A stretch of 64,000 nt of DNA from NCBI GenBank assembly GCA_963772315.1, contig CAVYWJ010000001.1, positions 806,001-870,000 of the forward strand, in the 5' to 3' direction. The DNA is from Haliangium sp963772315. Its GTDB lineage: Bacteria; Myxococcota_A; Polyangia; Haliangiales; Haliangiaceae. The position numbers and the translations under genes are program-made. This document shows, in pieces, positions 51,985 to 60,561 of this stretch; position 1 is the stretch's first letter, and each line of letters begins with the position of its first letter. Under the pieces are notes generated by a model. That model made no database searches and was not told the DNA's origin. It was given only the letters and a program-made list of their open reading frames with translations.

Positions 51985-52941
51985 ATGTCGTTCCAACAGA
52001 TAAACCTCAATGATCTGCTGGCGCTCGAGGCACTGCTGGTCGAATGCCACATCACGCGGGCGGCGCAACGCTGCGGGATCAGCCAGTCGGCCATGAGCCA
52101 CGCGCTGCGACGCCTGCGCGCCACGCTCGGCGATCCGCTGCTCGTGCGCGGGCAGTCGGGCTTCGTGCTCACACCGCGCGCCGCGCGTCTGGTCGTGGTC
52201 GTCACCCGCGCGCTGGCCGATCTCCAGCACGCGATGTTCGTCGCGCCAGCGTTCGATCCGGCCACCAGCAAGCGCGTGTTCCACGTCGGCTGCGTCGACG
52301 TGGTGATCATTCCCCTGCTGGTGCCGCTCATGCGCATGCTCGAGCGCAAGGCCCCGCACGTGGGCGTGTTCGTGCATCAGCTCGAGCCGCAGCGATTCCT
52401 GCAGCAGCTGGAGGACGACGCGCTCGACCTGGTCATCCTCGGCCCGGAACCGACGCCGGGTATGTGCCGGAGCCCGCTCTACACGGAGAAGCTCGTGTGC
52501 GTGCTGCACGCCGAGCATCCGGCGGCGCAGGGCCCGTGGACGCTGGAGCGCTTTCGCGCGCTCCGGCACGCGATGATCACGCCGCACGACGATGTGATGG
52601 CCGCGTTCGATCGGCTGCTGGGAGCGCACAGCATCGACCTGAACGTGGTCCTGCGCGTGCCGTACGCCGTGGCTGGCACCATGGCCGCCGCGCTGAGCAA
52701 CCTGGCGCTCCTGGCCTCGCAGCGCATGGCCGCAAGCCTCGCGGAGCTGATGCCGATCGTGATCCGCGAGCTGCCGTTCGAGCTGCCCCTCCTGGAGGTC
52801 ACGCAGGTGTGGCACCCCAAGAACGACGGCGACGCAGCCACCAACTGGTTTCGCGACGCGGTCACGCGCGTCTTCCGCACCGCGGACTCCGCGCCTGAGC
52901 CCGCGCTGCCCGGGCGCGCAAGCGCGCACCCGAGCACCTGA
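51985..52941 (+). CDS. LysR-family transcriptional regulator
   Basis: 318 aa from the ATG at 51985 (TAGGTAAG upstream). N-terminal winged HTH (LNDLLALEALLVECHITRAA, ISQSAMSHALRRLRATLGDP, about residues 7-65), then the LysR effector-binding domain with alternating beta/alpha pattern (VFHVGCVDVVIIPLLVPLM, DDALDLVILGPEPTPGMC, ALSNLALLASQRM). The closest theme is the NodD/LinR-like subgroup, but the ligand is unknown. Its regulon is not evident: the neighbours are a cytochrome operon and the AAA/DUF4435 pair. Confidence 0.85.
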   Translation: MSFQQINLNDLLALEALLVECHITRAAQRCGISQSAMSHALRRLRATLGDPLLVRGQSGFVLTPRAARLVVVVTRALADLQHAMFVAPAFDPATSKRVFHVGCVDVVIIPLLVPLMRMLERKAPHVGVFVHQLEPQRFLQQLEDDALDLVILGPEPTPGMCRSPLYTEKLVCVLHAEHPAAQGPWTLERFRALRHAMITPHDDVMAAFDRLLGAHSIDLNVVLRVPYAVAGTMAAALSNLALLASQRMAASLAELMPIVIRELPFELPLLEVTQVWHPKNDGDAATNWFRDAVTRVFRTADSAPEPALPGRASAHPST

Positions 52942-52944
52942 GCG

Positions 52945-53784
52945 CTACGCCACGAGACGCTGCGCGAAGTCCACCAGGTACACCGGCCAGTGTTTTTGCC
53001 ACTGTCCGGCGATCTTGTCTCGCCAGTCATCGGCGTTCTGCGGGCCGCGCACGCGGCTCAGCGCGCGGGCGATCACCGCCCTGAAGAAGCGCTTTCCATG
53101 GAGGCCCTGCTCGATCCTGTCGCGAGCCGGTAAGGCGTCCAGCTCGCTCTTGCGGGCGCGGATCTCCTCGATGAGCGTATCCACGGTTCGGGCGCCAAAC
53201 AGCGCCTGATAGCCCTGCAACCCTTGCCGGAGCGCGCGTGCGTCCTGGTCCAGATCACACGGGGCCTCGACCGGATGGCCCAGCTTCGATGACGGCAGCC
53301 TGGCCGCGATGTCTTCACGCACCCGCTGCAGCGTCCACCAGATAGAGCCGTAGCGGCTCCATCCATCGAGCACCTGATCGACCTCCGCCTGGATGGTGCC
53401 CGGCGCCAGGGCGAACGCGCTCTCCAAGTCCGCGGGGTGACAGAAATGGTTCTCGATGCACCATCCCCGCGTCACCTCCAGGTTGGGCCGCAGCGCCTTC
53501 TTCTCGGCGACCTGTGCATCGTCCCAGACGTCCCTGTCCACGAGACCAAACCAGTCGGGATTGTCCTCGAGCTTGCTCAGTACCTTGCCGCGATCACCGG
53601 CGGCGGCGACGTGCGCCTTCGTGGTCCAGAAGGGGGTGACAGCCTCGAGCAGCTGCTCCACCACCCGCTTGTCGTCGTCGCCTTCCACGAGGAGGAGCGT
53701 TTTCCCGGCAGAGGCTTGCGTGATCGTGTCCCAGTAGGAGCTCCGCAGGTTGCCGATGCCCTGGGTGAATCCCTTCAGGCTCAT
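52945..53784 (-). CDS. DUF4435/TOPRIM effector, AriB-like
   Basis: 279 aa. N-terminal TOPRIM-like motifs: LLVEGDDDKRVVEQLL (conserved Glu about residue 34) and GLVDRDVWDD (Asp-x-Asp about 81-83), then WCIENHFCHPADLE. This combination defines DUF4435, the effector family of the two-gene PARIS anti-phage system (AriA ATPase plus AriB); in PARIS, AriB is a nuclease released when phage anti-restriction protein Ocr is sensed. The start overlaps the upstream ATPase stop (ATGA). The sensing target in this organism is unknown. Same strand and order (ATPase first) as PARIS. Confidence 0.75.
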   Translation of the reverse strand: MSLKGFTQGIGNLRSSYWDTITQASAGKTLLLVEGDDDKRVVEQLLEAVTPFWTTKAHVAAAGDRGKVLSKLEDNPDWFGLVDRDVWDDAQVAEKKALRPNLEVTRGWCIENHFCHPADLESAFALAPGTIQAEVDQVLDGWSRYGSIWWTLQRVREDIAARLPSSKLGHPVEAPCDLDQDARALRQGLQGYQALFGARTVDTLIEEIRARKSELDALPARDRIEQGLHGKRFFRAVIARALSRVRGPQNADDWRDKIAGQWQKHWPVYLVDFAQRLVA

Positions 53785-54835
53785 CGCTGCGTGTCCTCGG
53801 TCGGCAGGTCGAGGCCGACGATGAGCTTGTTGACGCGGAAGTGGTCCCAGACCTCGGGCGCGTGCGACGCGACGATGAGCTGCCCCTTCATCTGGTGCAC
53901 CACGTACTGCTCCAGGACGGCCAGGTTGCTCCGCATCAGCGAGATGTGCTGGTGCAGCTCCGGCTCGTCGATCAGGACCACGCCGCCCACGGTCATCCAG
54001 CGGGCCACGGTGAACAGCGCGATGATCGCCGCTAGCTCGCCCGCCGACAGGCTCTCCAGCGTCACCTCGACGCCGCTCTTCAGCTGCACGAGGGGGCGTC
54101 GGGTCGTCGGATGGGCTCGGTTGAGCAGCCTCAGGCCGGGCAGCACGCGGTGCAGCTCGTCGGCGATCTGGTTGAAGCGCTCCGGATCGACCGCGAGCAA
54201 TGCGGCCATCGAGTTCTCGATGTGCCCTTCTTTCTCCTTGGAGGGCGCGTAGCGGGCAAAGAACTTAAAGGCTCCCTCGGGTGCGAGCTCGAAAAGATCG
54301 TGTCCTGAGAGGCGCTGGATGTAGCGATCCTCGGCACCAATGAAGACCATGTTGGGCAGGGCTCGATGTCATTCCGGCCCGGGGAGTGCACCAACTTCGT
54401 CACCTGCTCGTCCCAGAACCGGTACAGAGGATCTTCGCGATCGCGAAGGTGCCTGCGCTTGCCGCGCGACGCGAGCACCCCAGCGACCGCAGTATTGCCG
54501 CGATCCGGCACCGCCTCCCAGACATCCTCATGACCATCGACCAGCCACAGGCTCTCCTCGGGCCCCGGCAGCTCCGTGAGCTGCACAGCGACGAGGGCCG
54601 CGGAGTTGAGCAGATTGTTCCCGGGTCGGATGCTGGGCCCCGGCCCCGTCACTGTCCACGCGCGAAACCTGAGCCAAATTGCACTGAGTGCCTCGAGGTA
54701 GGTCGTCTTGCCGCTGCCGTTCAATCCGCGCAGGCACACGCTGCTGGCCAGGGTGTTGCCTGGCTCCAGGCCAAAGGTGTCGTCGCGCGCAGCGAGTGCC
54801 TTCAGGCCACGTATGACGACGCGGCGGATCTTCAT
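53781..54835 (-). CDS. AAA ATPase, AriA-like (one frameshift)
   Basis: About 351 aa if a shift near 54360 (in a GGG run; -1 or +2) is corrected; the first part ends near GRNDIEP and continues as LPNMVFIGAEDRYIQRLSG. ABC-type AAA features: Walker A RGLNGSGKTTYLEAL (about residues 36-50), signature LESLSAGELAAII, Walker B GGVVLIDEPELHQHISL and a switch VASHAPEVWD. These match the AAA15/21 class of PARIS AriA and OLD-like ATPases. It is shorter than typical AriA, so the assignment is to a PARIS-like pair, not a proven PARIS. It overlaps the DUF4435 gene. Confidence 0.7.
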
Positions 54836-54899
54836 GGGTGCAAACCGACGTTACCGTGCGGATCCGGCAGGCGCAACGGCGCGAGGTGCTGGCGTGCCG

Positions 54900-55901
54900 C
54901 TACGGCTGCGCTGGCTGGCGGCGCAGGCGCGCGGCGGCGCGCGCGAGCTCGTCGGGGTGCCACAGGCAGACGTAATAGGCCAGCGTCGCCAGCGAGAACG
55001 GCCCGACGTTGAGCGTGACCAGGATGCCGATGTGCAGGCTCAGGCCCAGGGCCGCGAACGGGATGCGCAGATCGCGGCGCTGGATGCGCGCGCGCAGCCG
55101 GCCGGGTCGCTCGCGGGTGTAGCGGCAGTAGTACCAGACCAGCATGAGCGGCGCCGTGACCTCGAAGAGCCAGGTCACGGCCGTGGCCACCTGGGTCAAG
55201 GGATACACCCAGGCGGTCCACTGCATGTCGAAGCGACGCCAGGTCGGATCCTGGAACACGCGATACAGCGCGGCCCAGCCGCCGGCCGGGAGCCAGTCGG
55301 CGCTGAGCTTGTGCATGCCCGTGGTCGCGTACATCACCAGCAGCTGGAACACGGCCAGGTAGCGCGGCCAGGCCGGAACCTCGGCGTCGCAGGTCCAGCG
55401 GCCGGTGCGCCGGCGACAGCGCACGGACAGCGTGGCAGTGGCGTCGCCGAGCACGAGCAGCCACATCGCGTTGGTGATCAGCAGATCATAGCCGCCGCTG
55501 GCGTCGCCGTTGACCAGCGCCATGGCGGTATACGCCTGCAGCGCGACCAGGATGCTCAGGCGACCGCCTGCGCCCGCGATGACCAGCAGCGTGCCCGCGA
55601 GCGACACGCCGTAGAGCGCGTGGATCACCGCGGGCGTGGGCCCGCCCAGGCGCTCGAGCAGCCAGTTGCCGGTGCCGAGGTAGGCATAGCCGCCGGAGGC
55701 GTGATCGACCCACAGGACATCGATCATCCCGGCCAGGCCCACGGAGAGCAGGCTGTAGAGCATCACCAGGCCGGTGGCGATGCGAAAGCAGGCCAGCGCC
55801 GTGCCCGGCTCGCGCCGGTCGAACAGCGTCACCCAGAAGCGCCACCAGCGCGCCGGTCGCGCCGCCGCAGCGCGGGCCCAGGCGCCGAGCCGCGCGCTCA
55901 T
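54900..55901 (-). CDS. HTTM-domain multi-span membrane protein
   Basis: 333 aa with about eight hydrophobic segments and the HTTM (horizontally transferred transmembrane) look: FRIATGLVMLYSLLSVGLAG, DHASGGYAYLGTGNWLLER, YDLLITNAMWLLVLGDATAT, LLVMYATTGMHKLSADW. This family is distantly related to the membrane part of vitamin-K-dependent gamma-carboxylase, but catalytic residues of that enzyme cannot be assigned here. Its ATG overlaps the stop of the preceding gene (ATGA). Role unknown. Confidence 0.78.
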   Translation of the reverse strand: MSARLGAWARAAAARPARWWRFWVTLFDRREPGTALACFRIATGLVMLYSLLSVGLAGMIDVLWVDHASGGYAYLGTGNWLLERLGGPTPAVIHALYGVSLAGTLLVIAGAGGRLSILVALQAYTAMALVNGDASGGYDLLITNAMWLLVLGDATATLSVRCRRRTGRWTCDAEVPAWPRYLAVFQLLVMYATTGMHKLSADWLPAGGWAALYRVFQDPTWRRFDMQWTAWVYPLTQVATAVTWLFEVTAPLMLVWYYCRYTRERPGRLRARIQRRDLRIPFAALGLSLHIGILVTLNVGPFSLATLAYYVCLWHPDELARAAARLRRQPAQP

Positions 55902-56608
55902 CGCGGGCCTCCGCGCCGCAGGGTCTCGGCGTTGAAGCGCCGGGCCTCCTCGTAGCGGCCCGTGGGCGTCTGGCCCGCGCGCACGGCCTCGGGCGCCAGC
56001 GTGGCGTAGCGCCAGAGCCGGACGCGGATCGCGCGCGCGCCGGGATAGGCCAGCGCGGCCTCGTGGGCCACGAACCGGGCCAGGCGGTTGTAGGCGTCGG
56101 GGTTGAAGGTGCGCGCGAAGCGGCCGAGCTGCTTGCGCATGCGGTTGTGGCGGAAGCGCGCGCCCCAGAAGTCGTGCTCGGCCGAGTGCGGGCGGTAGAT
56201 CGGCCGCCAGGTGTGGCCCTCGAGGATGTCGATGTGGAGCTCGGCCGGGTGCTTCTGCGGCGCGGCGAACATCACCCAGCCCTGGCGCGCGCCGGTGAAG
56301 CGCGCGTACTGCGCGAACGGCGCGGTGAGGACCGCGTGCACACCCACGTAGCGCTCGATCACGCGGCGCACCGCCTGCTCCAGGCCCGCGGGCGTGGTCT
56401 CGACGCCGAGCCGACCGAGTCGCTCGGACCAGCGTACGAGCTCGGTCTTCGTGTTCTCGCTCTCCCAGCCGCTCCTGTCGAGCAGGACACGGGATGTCGG
56501 CAAGGACAGCGCCAGGATCGCGGCGACGTGGAAGGCGATGAACAGCGTGCGCAGGTGCGGCCACACCGGTGCGAGCCGCTGGCGAAGGGCTGGGAGGGGG
56601 CGCGTCAT
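55898..56608 (-). CDS. HTTM-partner protein of unknown function
   Basis: 236 aa from the ATG at 56608, which overlaps the stop of the preceding lipoprotein gene. One N-terminal membrane helix (LRTLFIAFHVAAILALSLP, about 19-37), then a soluble domain with GWVMFAAPQKHPAELHIDIL and FARTFNPDAYNRLARFVAHE. Genes of this type commonly sit beside HTTM genes. No catalytic motif recognised. Confidence 0.65.
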   Translation of the reverse strand: MTRPLPALRQRLAPVWPHLRTLFIAFHVAAILALSLPTSRVLLDRSGWESENTKTELVRWSERLGRLGVETTPAGLEQAVRRVIERYVGVHAVLTAPFAQYARFTGARQGWVMFAAPQKHPAELHIDILEGHTWRPIYRPHSAEHDFWGARFRHNRMRKQLGRFARTFNPDAYNRLARFVAHEAALAYPGARAIRVRLWRYATLAPEAVRAGQTPTGRYEEARRFNAETLRRGGPR

Positions 56609-57063
56609 CGATACACGATGCAGACGCCGCGGTAGCCGTGGCGCTGGTTGGTCGAGCGCGCGTTCTCGATCACGTACACCCAGTCGATCTCGCCCAGCAG
56701 CACCACGGCATCGCAGCCGTGCTCGGCCGCGCGCACGCGCAGGGTGTCGCGCATGGCGGCCTGCTCGGCCGCGCCCCACTCGTCGTCGCCGAGCACCTCG
56801 ATGAGGCCGACCTCGACGTGCGGCCGCAGCAGCGCCGGATCCTTCTCACCAGCGTCGCCCTGCGCGCCCGGGCGCTCGATCACGGCGACCTCGGCCGCTG
56901 GCCGCGCGCCGAAAGGCCGGGGCGGCGGATTGGTGGCCACGAAGCCGGCGTGCGTGCCGCCGCCGCAGGCAGCGAGCCCCCAAAGCAGCGCGCCCAGCGC
57001 GCCCAGCGCGCCCAGCGACCAGGGCCCGGCCGCGGTTCCGTGGTGGCGCGCGCGCTCACTCAT
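56605..57063 (-). CDS. Small lipoprotein (paralogue 2)
   Basis: 152 aa. Signal peptide with a GALGALGALLWGL repeat (GCGCCCAGC repeated, 56991-57018) and lipobox GLAAC. The mature domain has ALRVRAAEHGCDAVVLLGEI and ends RGVCIVYR. It shares an overall plan with the next lipoprotein (CDAV.. and C-terminal ..CIVY.), so the two are tandem paralogues. The end overlaps the HTTM-partner gene by 4 nt; the start overlaps its paralogue by 8 nt. Unknown function. Confidence 0.7.
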   Translation of the reverse strand: MSERARHHGTAAGPWSLGALGALGALLWGLAACGGGTHAGFVATNPPPRPFGARPAAEVAVIERPGAQGDAGEKDPALLRPHVEVGLIEVLGDDEWGAAEQAAMRDTLRVRAAEHGCDAVVLLGEIDWVYVIENARSTNQRHGYRGVCIVYR

Positions 57064-57460
57064 AGACGATGCATGCTCCGTGGAGGACCGGCCGGGTCAT
57101 GGTCAGGTGGTCGAAGCGATACGTCACGCGCACGCGCTCGTCGTAGGGCGGCTCGAGCAGCACGGCATCGCAGCCGAGCCTGGCCGCGCGCGCGCGCAGG
57201 GCCTGCATCTGCGGGGCGCGCTCGGCCCGATCACCGTCGTCGTGGCGCACGGTCAAGCGCCCGACCGCCACGTGCGCGCGTGCCGGGGCGCCCAGGGTCA
57301 GGATCTCGACCTCGCCCGGCGGACGCGGCGCCGGCGTGTGCGTCACGCCCTCGGCGGCGGTGTACACCACCTTGGGACGCACGACGCTGCCCCCGCCGCA
57401 CGCGAGCGCGGACAGGCACAGGTACAGGCAGAGCGCGGCGAGCCGGCAGCAGGCGGCCAT
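57056..57460 (-). CDS. Small lipoprotein (paralogue 1)
   Basis: 134 aa. Signal peptide with lipobox LSALAC (Cys about residue 21), then a small domain: VGRLTVRHDDGDRAERAPQM, ARAARLGCDAVLLEPPYDER and a final LHGACIVYE. Same C-terminal pattern as the downstream lipoprotein. The chain 57460-54900 is four genes with 4-8 nt overlaps, preceded 29 bp upstream by the zinc peptidase. Unknown function. Confidence 0.7.
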   Translation of the reverse strand: MAACCRLAALCLYLCLSALACGGGSVVRPKVVYTAAEGVTHTPAPRPPGEVEILTLGAPARAHVAVGRLTVRHDDGDRAERAPQMQALRARAARLGCDAVLLEPPYDERVRVTYRFDHLTMTRPVLHGACIVYE

Positions 57461-57489
57461 GACCGCAGTCTACCGCATGTCTCGCGACG

Positions 57490-58377
57490 TCACGGCTCCG
57501 CGACCGCGAACGTGTCGCAGGCCGCGGGCTTGCCTTCCTGGAACCCGCGCTGGAACCAGCGCACCCGCTGCGCCGACGAGCCGTGGGTCCATGACTCGGG
57601 CTGGACCGTGCCCCCGGCCTGGCGCTGCAGCCGGTCGTCGCCGATCGCGGCCGCGGCCGTGAGCCCTTCCTCGATGTCACCGCGCTCCAGCACCTTGCGC
57701 TGCTCCGTGTGATGGGCCCAGACGCCGGCCAGGCAGTCTGCCTGGAGCTCCTGGCGGATCGACAGCGCGTTGCGATCCTCGGGGTTGCGCTGTCCCTCGG
57801 CGTGCACCCGCTCGGCGACGCCGGTGAGGTTCTGCACGTGGTGCGCGATCTCGTGGGCGAGCACATACGCCTGCGCGAAGTCGCCGGGCGCGCCGAAGCG
57901 GCGCGAGAGCTCGCGGTAGAAGCCGAGATCGATGTACGCCTTCTGGTCGGGCGGGCAGTAGAACGGCCCGGTCGCCGCCGACTGGAAGCCGCACGCCGAC
58001 TCGACGCGATCCGTGAACAGCACCAGCTTGGCGCGCCGGTACTGCGCACCCCCGGACCAGTCGCCGCCCTCGCGGAACAGCTCCGTCCAGGTGTCCTGCA
58101 CGTCGTCGAGCACGAAGGAGACGAACTCCACCAGCTCGCGGTCGGGATCCGAGTCGGGCGACAGCCCGGACGACTGACCCGGCTGGCCCGATGACACCGG
58201 GCCGGACGTGCCCTGGCCGAGGAGCGAGCGCAGCACGCTGCCCGCGTCCTGGCCGAGGAACAGGGTGACCAGCAACACCACGATGGCGCCGCCACCGCCG
58301 ATCATGCCGGCCCGGCCGACACGCATGCCCCGGCGATCCTCGATGTCTCGACTTCGATTTCCACGGTTCCAGCGCAT
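57490..58377 (-). CDS. Neutral zinc metallopeptidase, YpfJ/KPN_02809 type
   Basis: 295 aa from the ATG at 58377; an upstream extension is open but unsupported. Membrane helix MIGGGGAIVVLLVTLFLGQ near residues 25-43, Ser/Pro-rich linker, then the peptidase domain: AYIDLGFYRELSRRFG, zinc motif AYVLAHEIAHHVQNLTG (HExxH, His about 165), and third-ligand region SIRQELQADCLAGVWAH. This matches the neutral zinc metallopeptidase family (PF04228). Envelope-anchored; substrate unknown. Confidence 0.9.
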   Translation of the reverse strand: MRWNRGNRSRDIEDRRGMRVGRAGMIGGGGAIVVLLVTLFLGQDAGSVLRSLLGQGTSGPVSSGQPGQSSGLSPDSDPDRELVEFVSFVLDDVQDTWTELFREGGDWSGGAQYRRAKLVLFTDRVESACGFQSAATGPFYCPPDQKAYIDLGFYRELSRRFGAPGDFAQAYVLAHEIAHHVQNLTGVAERVHAEGQRNPEDRNALSIRQELQADCLAGVWAHHTEQRKVLERGDIEEGLTAAAAIGDDRLQRQAGGTVQPESWTHGSSAQRVRWFQRGFQEGKPAACDTFAVAEP

Positions 58378-58594
58378 GTGAGAATCTATGCGCTGGAGCG
58401 CCTGCAGGCAAACTTGACGCTCCTCCGCGAGGATGCGGCGCGCGCGCGATCGGGGCCGGAAGCTATGGTTCGTCGCGTTGCGCCGGCCTGCAATCACGCC
58501 TGGTCGATGAACGTGCGTCCGTGTAACGTGCGCGCCAAGTCACACTCAATCTTGCTTCGAGACACAGAAGCAGACAGCAGAGAGGAACAGAGAC

Positions 58595-59041
58595 ATGCGC
58601 AAGACAATCATGGCCGCGATCGTTGCTTTCATGTGCCTGGGATTCGTACAGCAGGCGTACTCCGCGTTCTACGTCGAGTATTACCGCGACAACCTGTTCG
58701 CGGGCCTGGCCTATCACCGCATCGCCTGCCTGACCGACTGGAACACGATCCAGTCCAGCCAGGACTACGACGGCTTCACCAACACCCGCTACTGCAACGC
58801 CGGCGCCACCGCCGACAGCGTGCCGAACGCCTCCTGGTACGACTATAACAACGCCTCGAGCAAGGCCCAGCTCGACAATTGCGGCGCGGTGGCCAACAAC
58901 ACCTACGGCACGCCCAACTACGCCCCGAGCTCGAACACCTGCAGCTACAACATCGTGACCAACTGCAACAGCGACTGCTGGATCCGCAAGTTCTCGCAGT
59001 GTCAGGGCAAGCAAGTCTCGATCGCGAGCCCCTGCTTCTGA
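58595..59041 (+). CDS. Small Cys-rich secreted protein
   Basis: 148 aa with a clear signal peptide (MAAIVAFMCLGFVQQAYS; AGAGGAAC upstream). The mature part of about 125 residues is rich in Asn, Tyr and Ser and contains eight Cys (IACLT, RYCNA, DNCGA, NTCSY, TNCNS, DCW, SQC, SPCF), an even number that fits four disulfides. No family recognised. It starts a short operon with the gene 26 bp downstream. Confidence 0.7.
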   Translation: MRKTIMAAIVAFMCLGFVQQAYSAFYVEYYRDNLFAGLAYHRIACLTDWNTIQSSQDYDGFTNTRYCNAGATADSVPNASWYDYNNASSKAQLDNCGAVANNTYGTPNYAPSSNTCSYNIVTNCNSDCWIRKFSQCQGKQVSIASPCF

Positions 59042-59067
59042 GCCCCGCCCGAGCCTGAGGCGACCGC

Positions 59068-59822
59068 ATGAACGCGCGCTCGACATGGTCTCTGGCTGCT
59101 GTCGCGGTGGTCGCGGCAGCGGTCGCCCTGTTCTCTTTCTGGCCACGGGATCGGGCCTCGGAGCGATCCGCGTCCGCGTCCCAGGGGTCGGTTCAGCAGC
59201 CGCAGCGCCCGCGCACGCCGCCCGCGCCCGGCGACAGGCCGACCCCCGTGCCCATGCCCGAGATGCCGCCCAACGTGCGCGAGATGCAGGCCCGGATCTT
59301 CACCGAGGCCAAGGCCGCGGGTGAGGAGCGTCCCGGCGACAAGGCGTTCCGCGCCACGGTGGACGCATTCATGGAGTACAACCGCCACTTCGCCGAGGCG
59401 CAGGCGAAGGACGAAGGCATCACGGTCAAGGAGGTGGAGAGCTCACCTACTTCGGCTTCCTGGTGCTGCAGACGCAGCGCTGGCCCGACGTCGAGGAGCT
59501 GGCCGGGCACGAGCTGTCCGAGGACGAGCGCGCGCTCGGCGAGGAGCTGATGCATACGGCCAACCACGAGTTCAAGGCCGCGCTGGGCAAGCTCGTCGAC
59601 CAGGAGGCGCCCGAGGCGGCGCGCTGGAAGCTCATCCGCGAGACCCAGGAGCGCTACCTGCGCGAGTACTACGCGCTGACCGGGATGACCCCCGCGCTCC
59701 TCGACGACCTCCTGGCCGGCGATCTGTCGCGCACCGGCGCGCCGATCGTCACGCCGCCGCCCGAGCACATCGAGCCGGCCCCGGCCCCCGCGCCGGTCGA
59801 GCCCCGCCCCGCGCAGCCCTGA
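59068..59822 (+). CDS. Membrane-anchored helical protein (one frameshift)
   Basis: About 251 aa if one lost G near 59440 is restored (VKEVEELTYFGFLVLQ). N-terminal helix LAAVAVVAAAVALFSFW, Pro/Gln-rich linker (QRPRTPPAPGDRPTPVPMPE), then a helical domain (QTQRWPDVEELAGHELSEDE, FKAALGKLVDQEAPEAARW) and a Pro/Ala-rich tail. No family recognised. As written the frame breaks after VESS. Confidence 0.6.
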
Positions 59823-59984
59823 GCGCGCTGCCAGCGGCGGCACGCCGGCGCCTCGCACACTCTCCGGTGGTGCAGAGGCGCTCGCACGCTTGCGTCACGC
59901 GATAGCTGGCAGCGCCAGATCCGGCGCTGATTCGCGGCGACGCTGCAGCAGCGGTGCGATCGAGCTGTCAGGATTTCGGGGAGG

Positions 59985-60300
59985 CTCTTGCACCGGTGCA
60001 AGAGGGTCGTCCGAGTTGTGGAAGAGGCTCTTGCACCGGTGCAAGAGGGTCGTCCGAGTTGTGGAAGAGGCTCTTGCACCGGTGCAAGAGGGTCGTCCGA
60101 GTTGTGGAAAGGGCTCTTGCACCGGTGCAAGAGGGTCGTCCGAGTTGTGGAAGAGGCTCTTGCACGGGTGCAAGAGGGTCGTCCGAGTTGTGGAAAGGGC
60201 TCTTGCACCGGTGCAAGAGGGTCGTCCGAGTTGTGGAAAGGGCTCTTGCACCGGTGCAAGAGGGTCCCCGACTTTCGGAGGCGGCTCTTGCACCGCTGCG
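59985..60300. repeat. 43-bp tandem array with a 20-bp perfect palindrome
   Basis: Seven units at exact 43-bp steps (palindromes start at 59985, 60028, 60071, 60114, 60157, 60200 and 60243). Each has CTCTTGCACCGGTGCAAGAG, a perfect 20-bp palindrome (unit 5 has one change), then a constant 23-bp linker containing GGTCGTCCGAGTTGTGG. A degenerate eighth unit starts at 60285, and TTGCACGCGTGCAA (60330-60343) is a related palindrome. The period is not a multiple of three, so it is read through all frames and is not protein coding. The region 59823-60460 has no supported gene. It sits between two converging genes. Confidence 0.95.
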
Positions 60301-60460
60301 CGTGCGCTGCCGGGCCAGGCGGTCTCGATTTGCACGCGTGCAACACGGCCCCCGTGAATCCGCGGGCCTCGCTGCACCTGGCAGGATGAACGCGACCCGG
60401 GGAGCGCAGCGCTCGGGGCACCGACGCGGGGCCAGGCGCGCAGGCATCGTCGTCCCTAAT

Positions 60461-60485
60461 AAAAAAACCCGGGCGAGAACCCGGG
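60461..60485 (-). terminator. Rho-independent terminator of the VWA lipoprotein gene
   Basis: On the minus strand: CCCGGG, loop TTCTCG, CCCGGG, then seven T. GC-rich 6-bp stem plus T-run, 76 bp after the VWA gene's stop. Confidence 0.88.
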
Positions 60486-60561
60486 GTATTCGGTGGCCGC
60501 GCTGCCCTGGTGGGCAGTTCCCCCTCGTCGTGATCGGGGGAGCTGGCTCCGGGACGTCAGG

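Noticed and set aside
59985..60300. CRISPR array or coding repeat gene
   Set aside because: Linkers are identical between units, and the 43-bp period breaks every reading frame.
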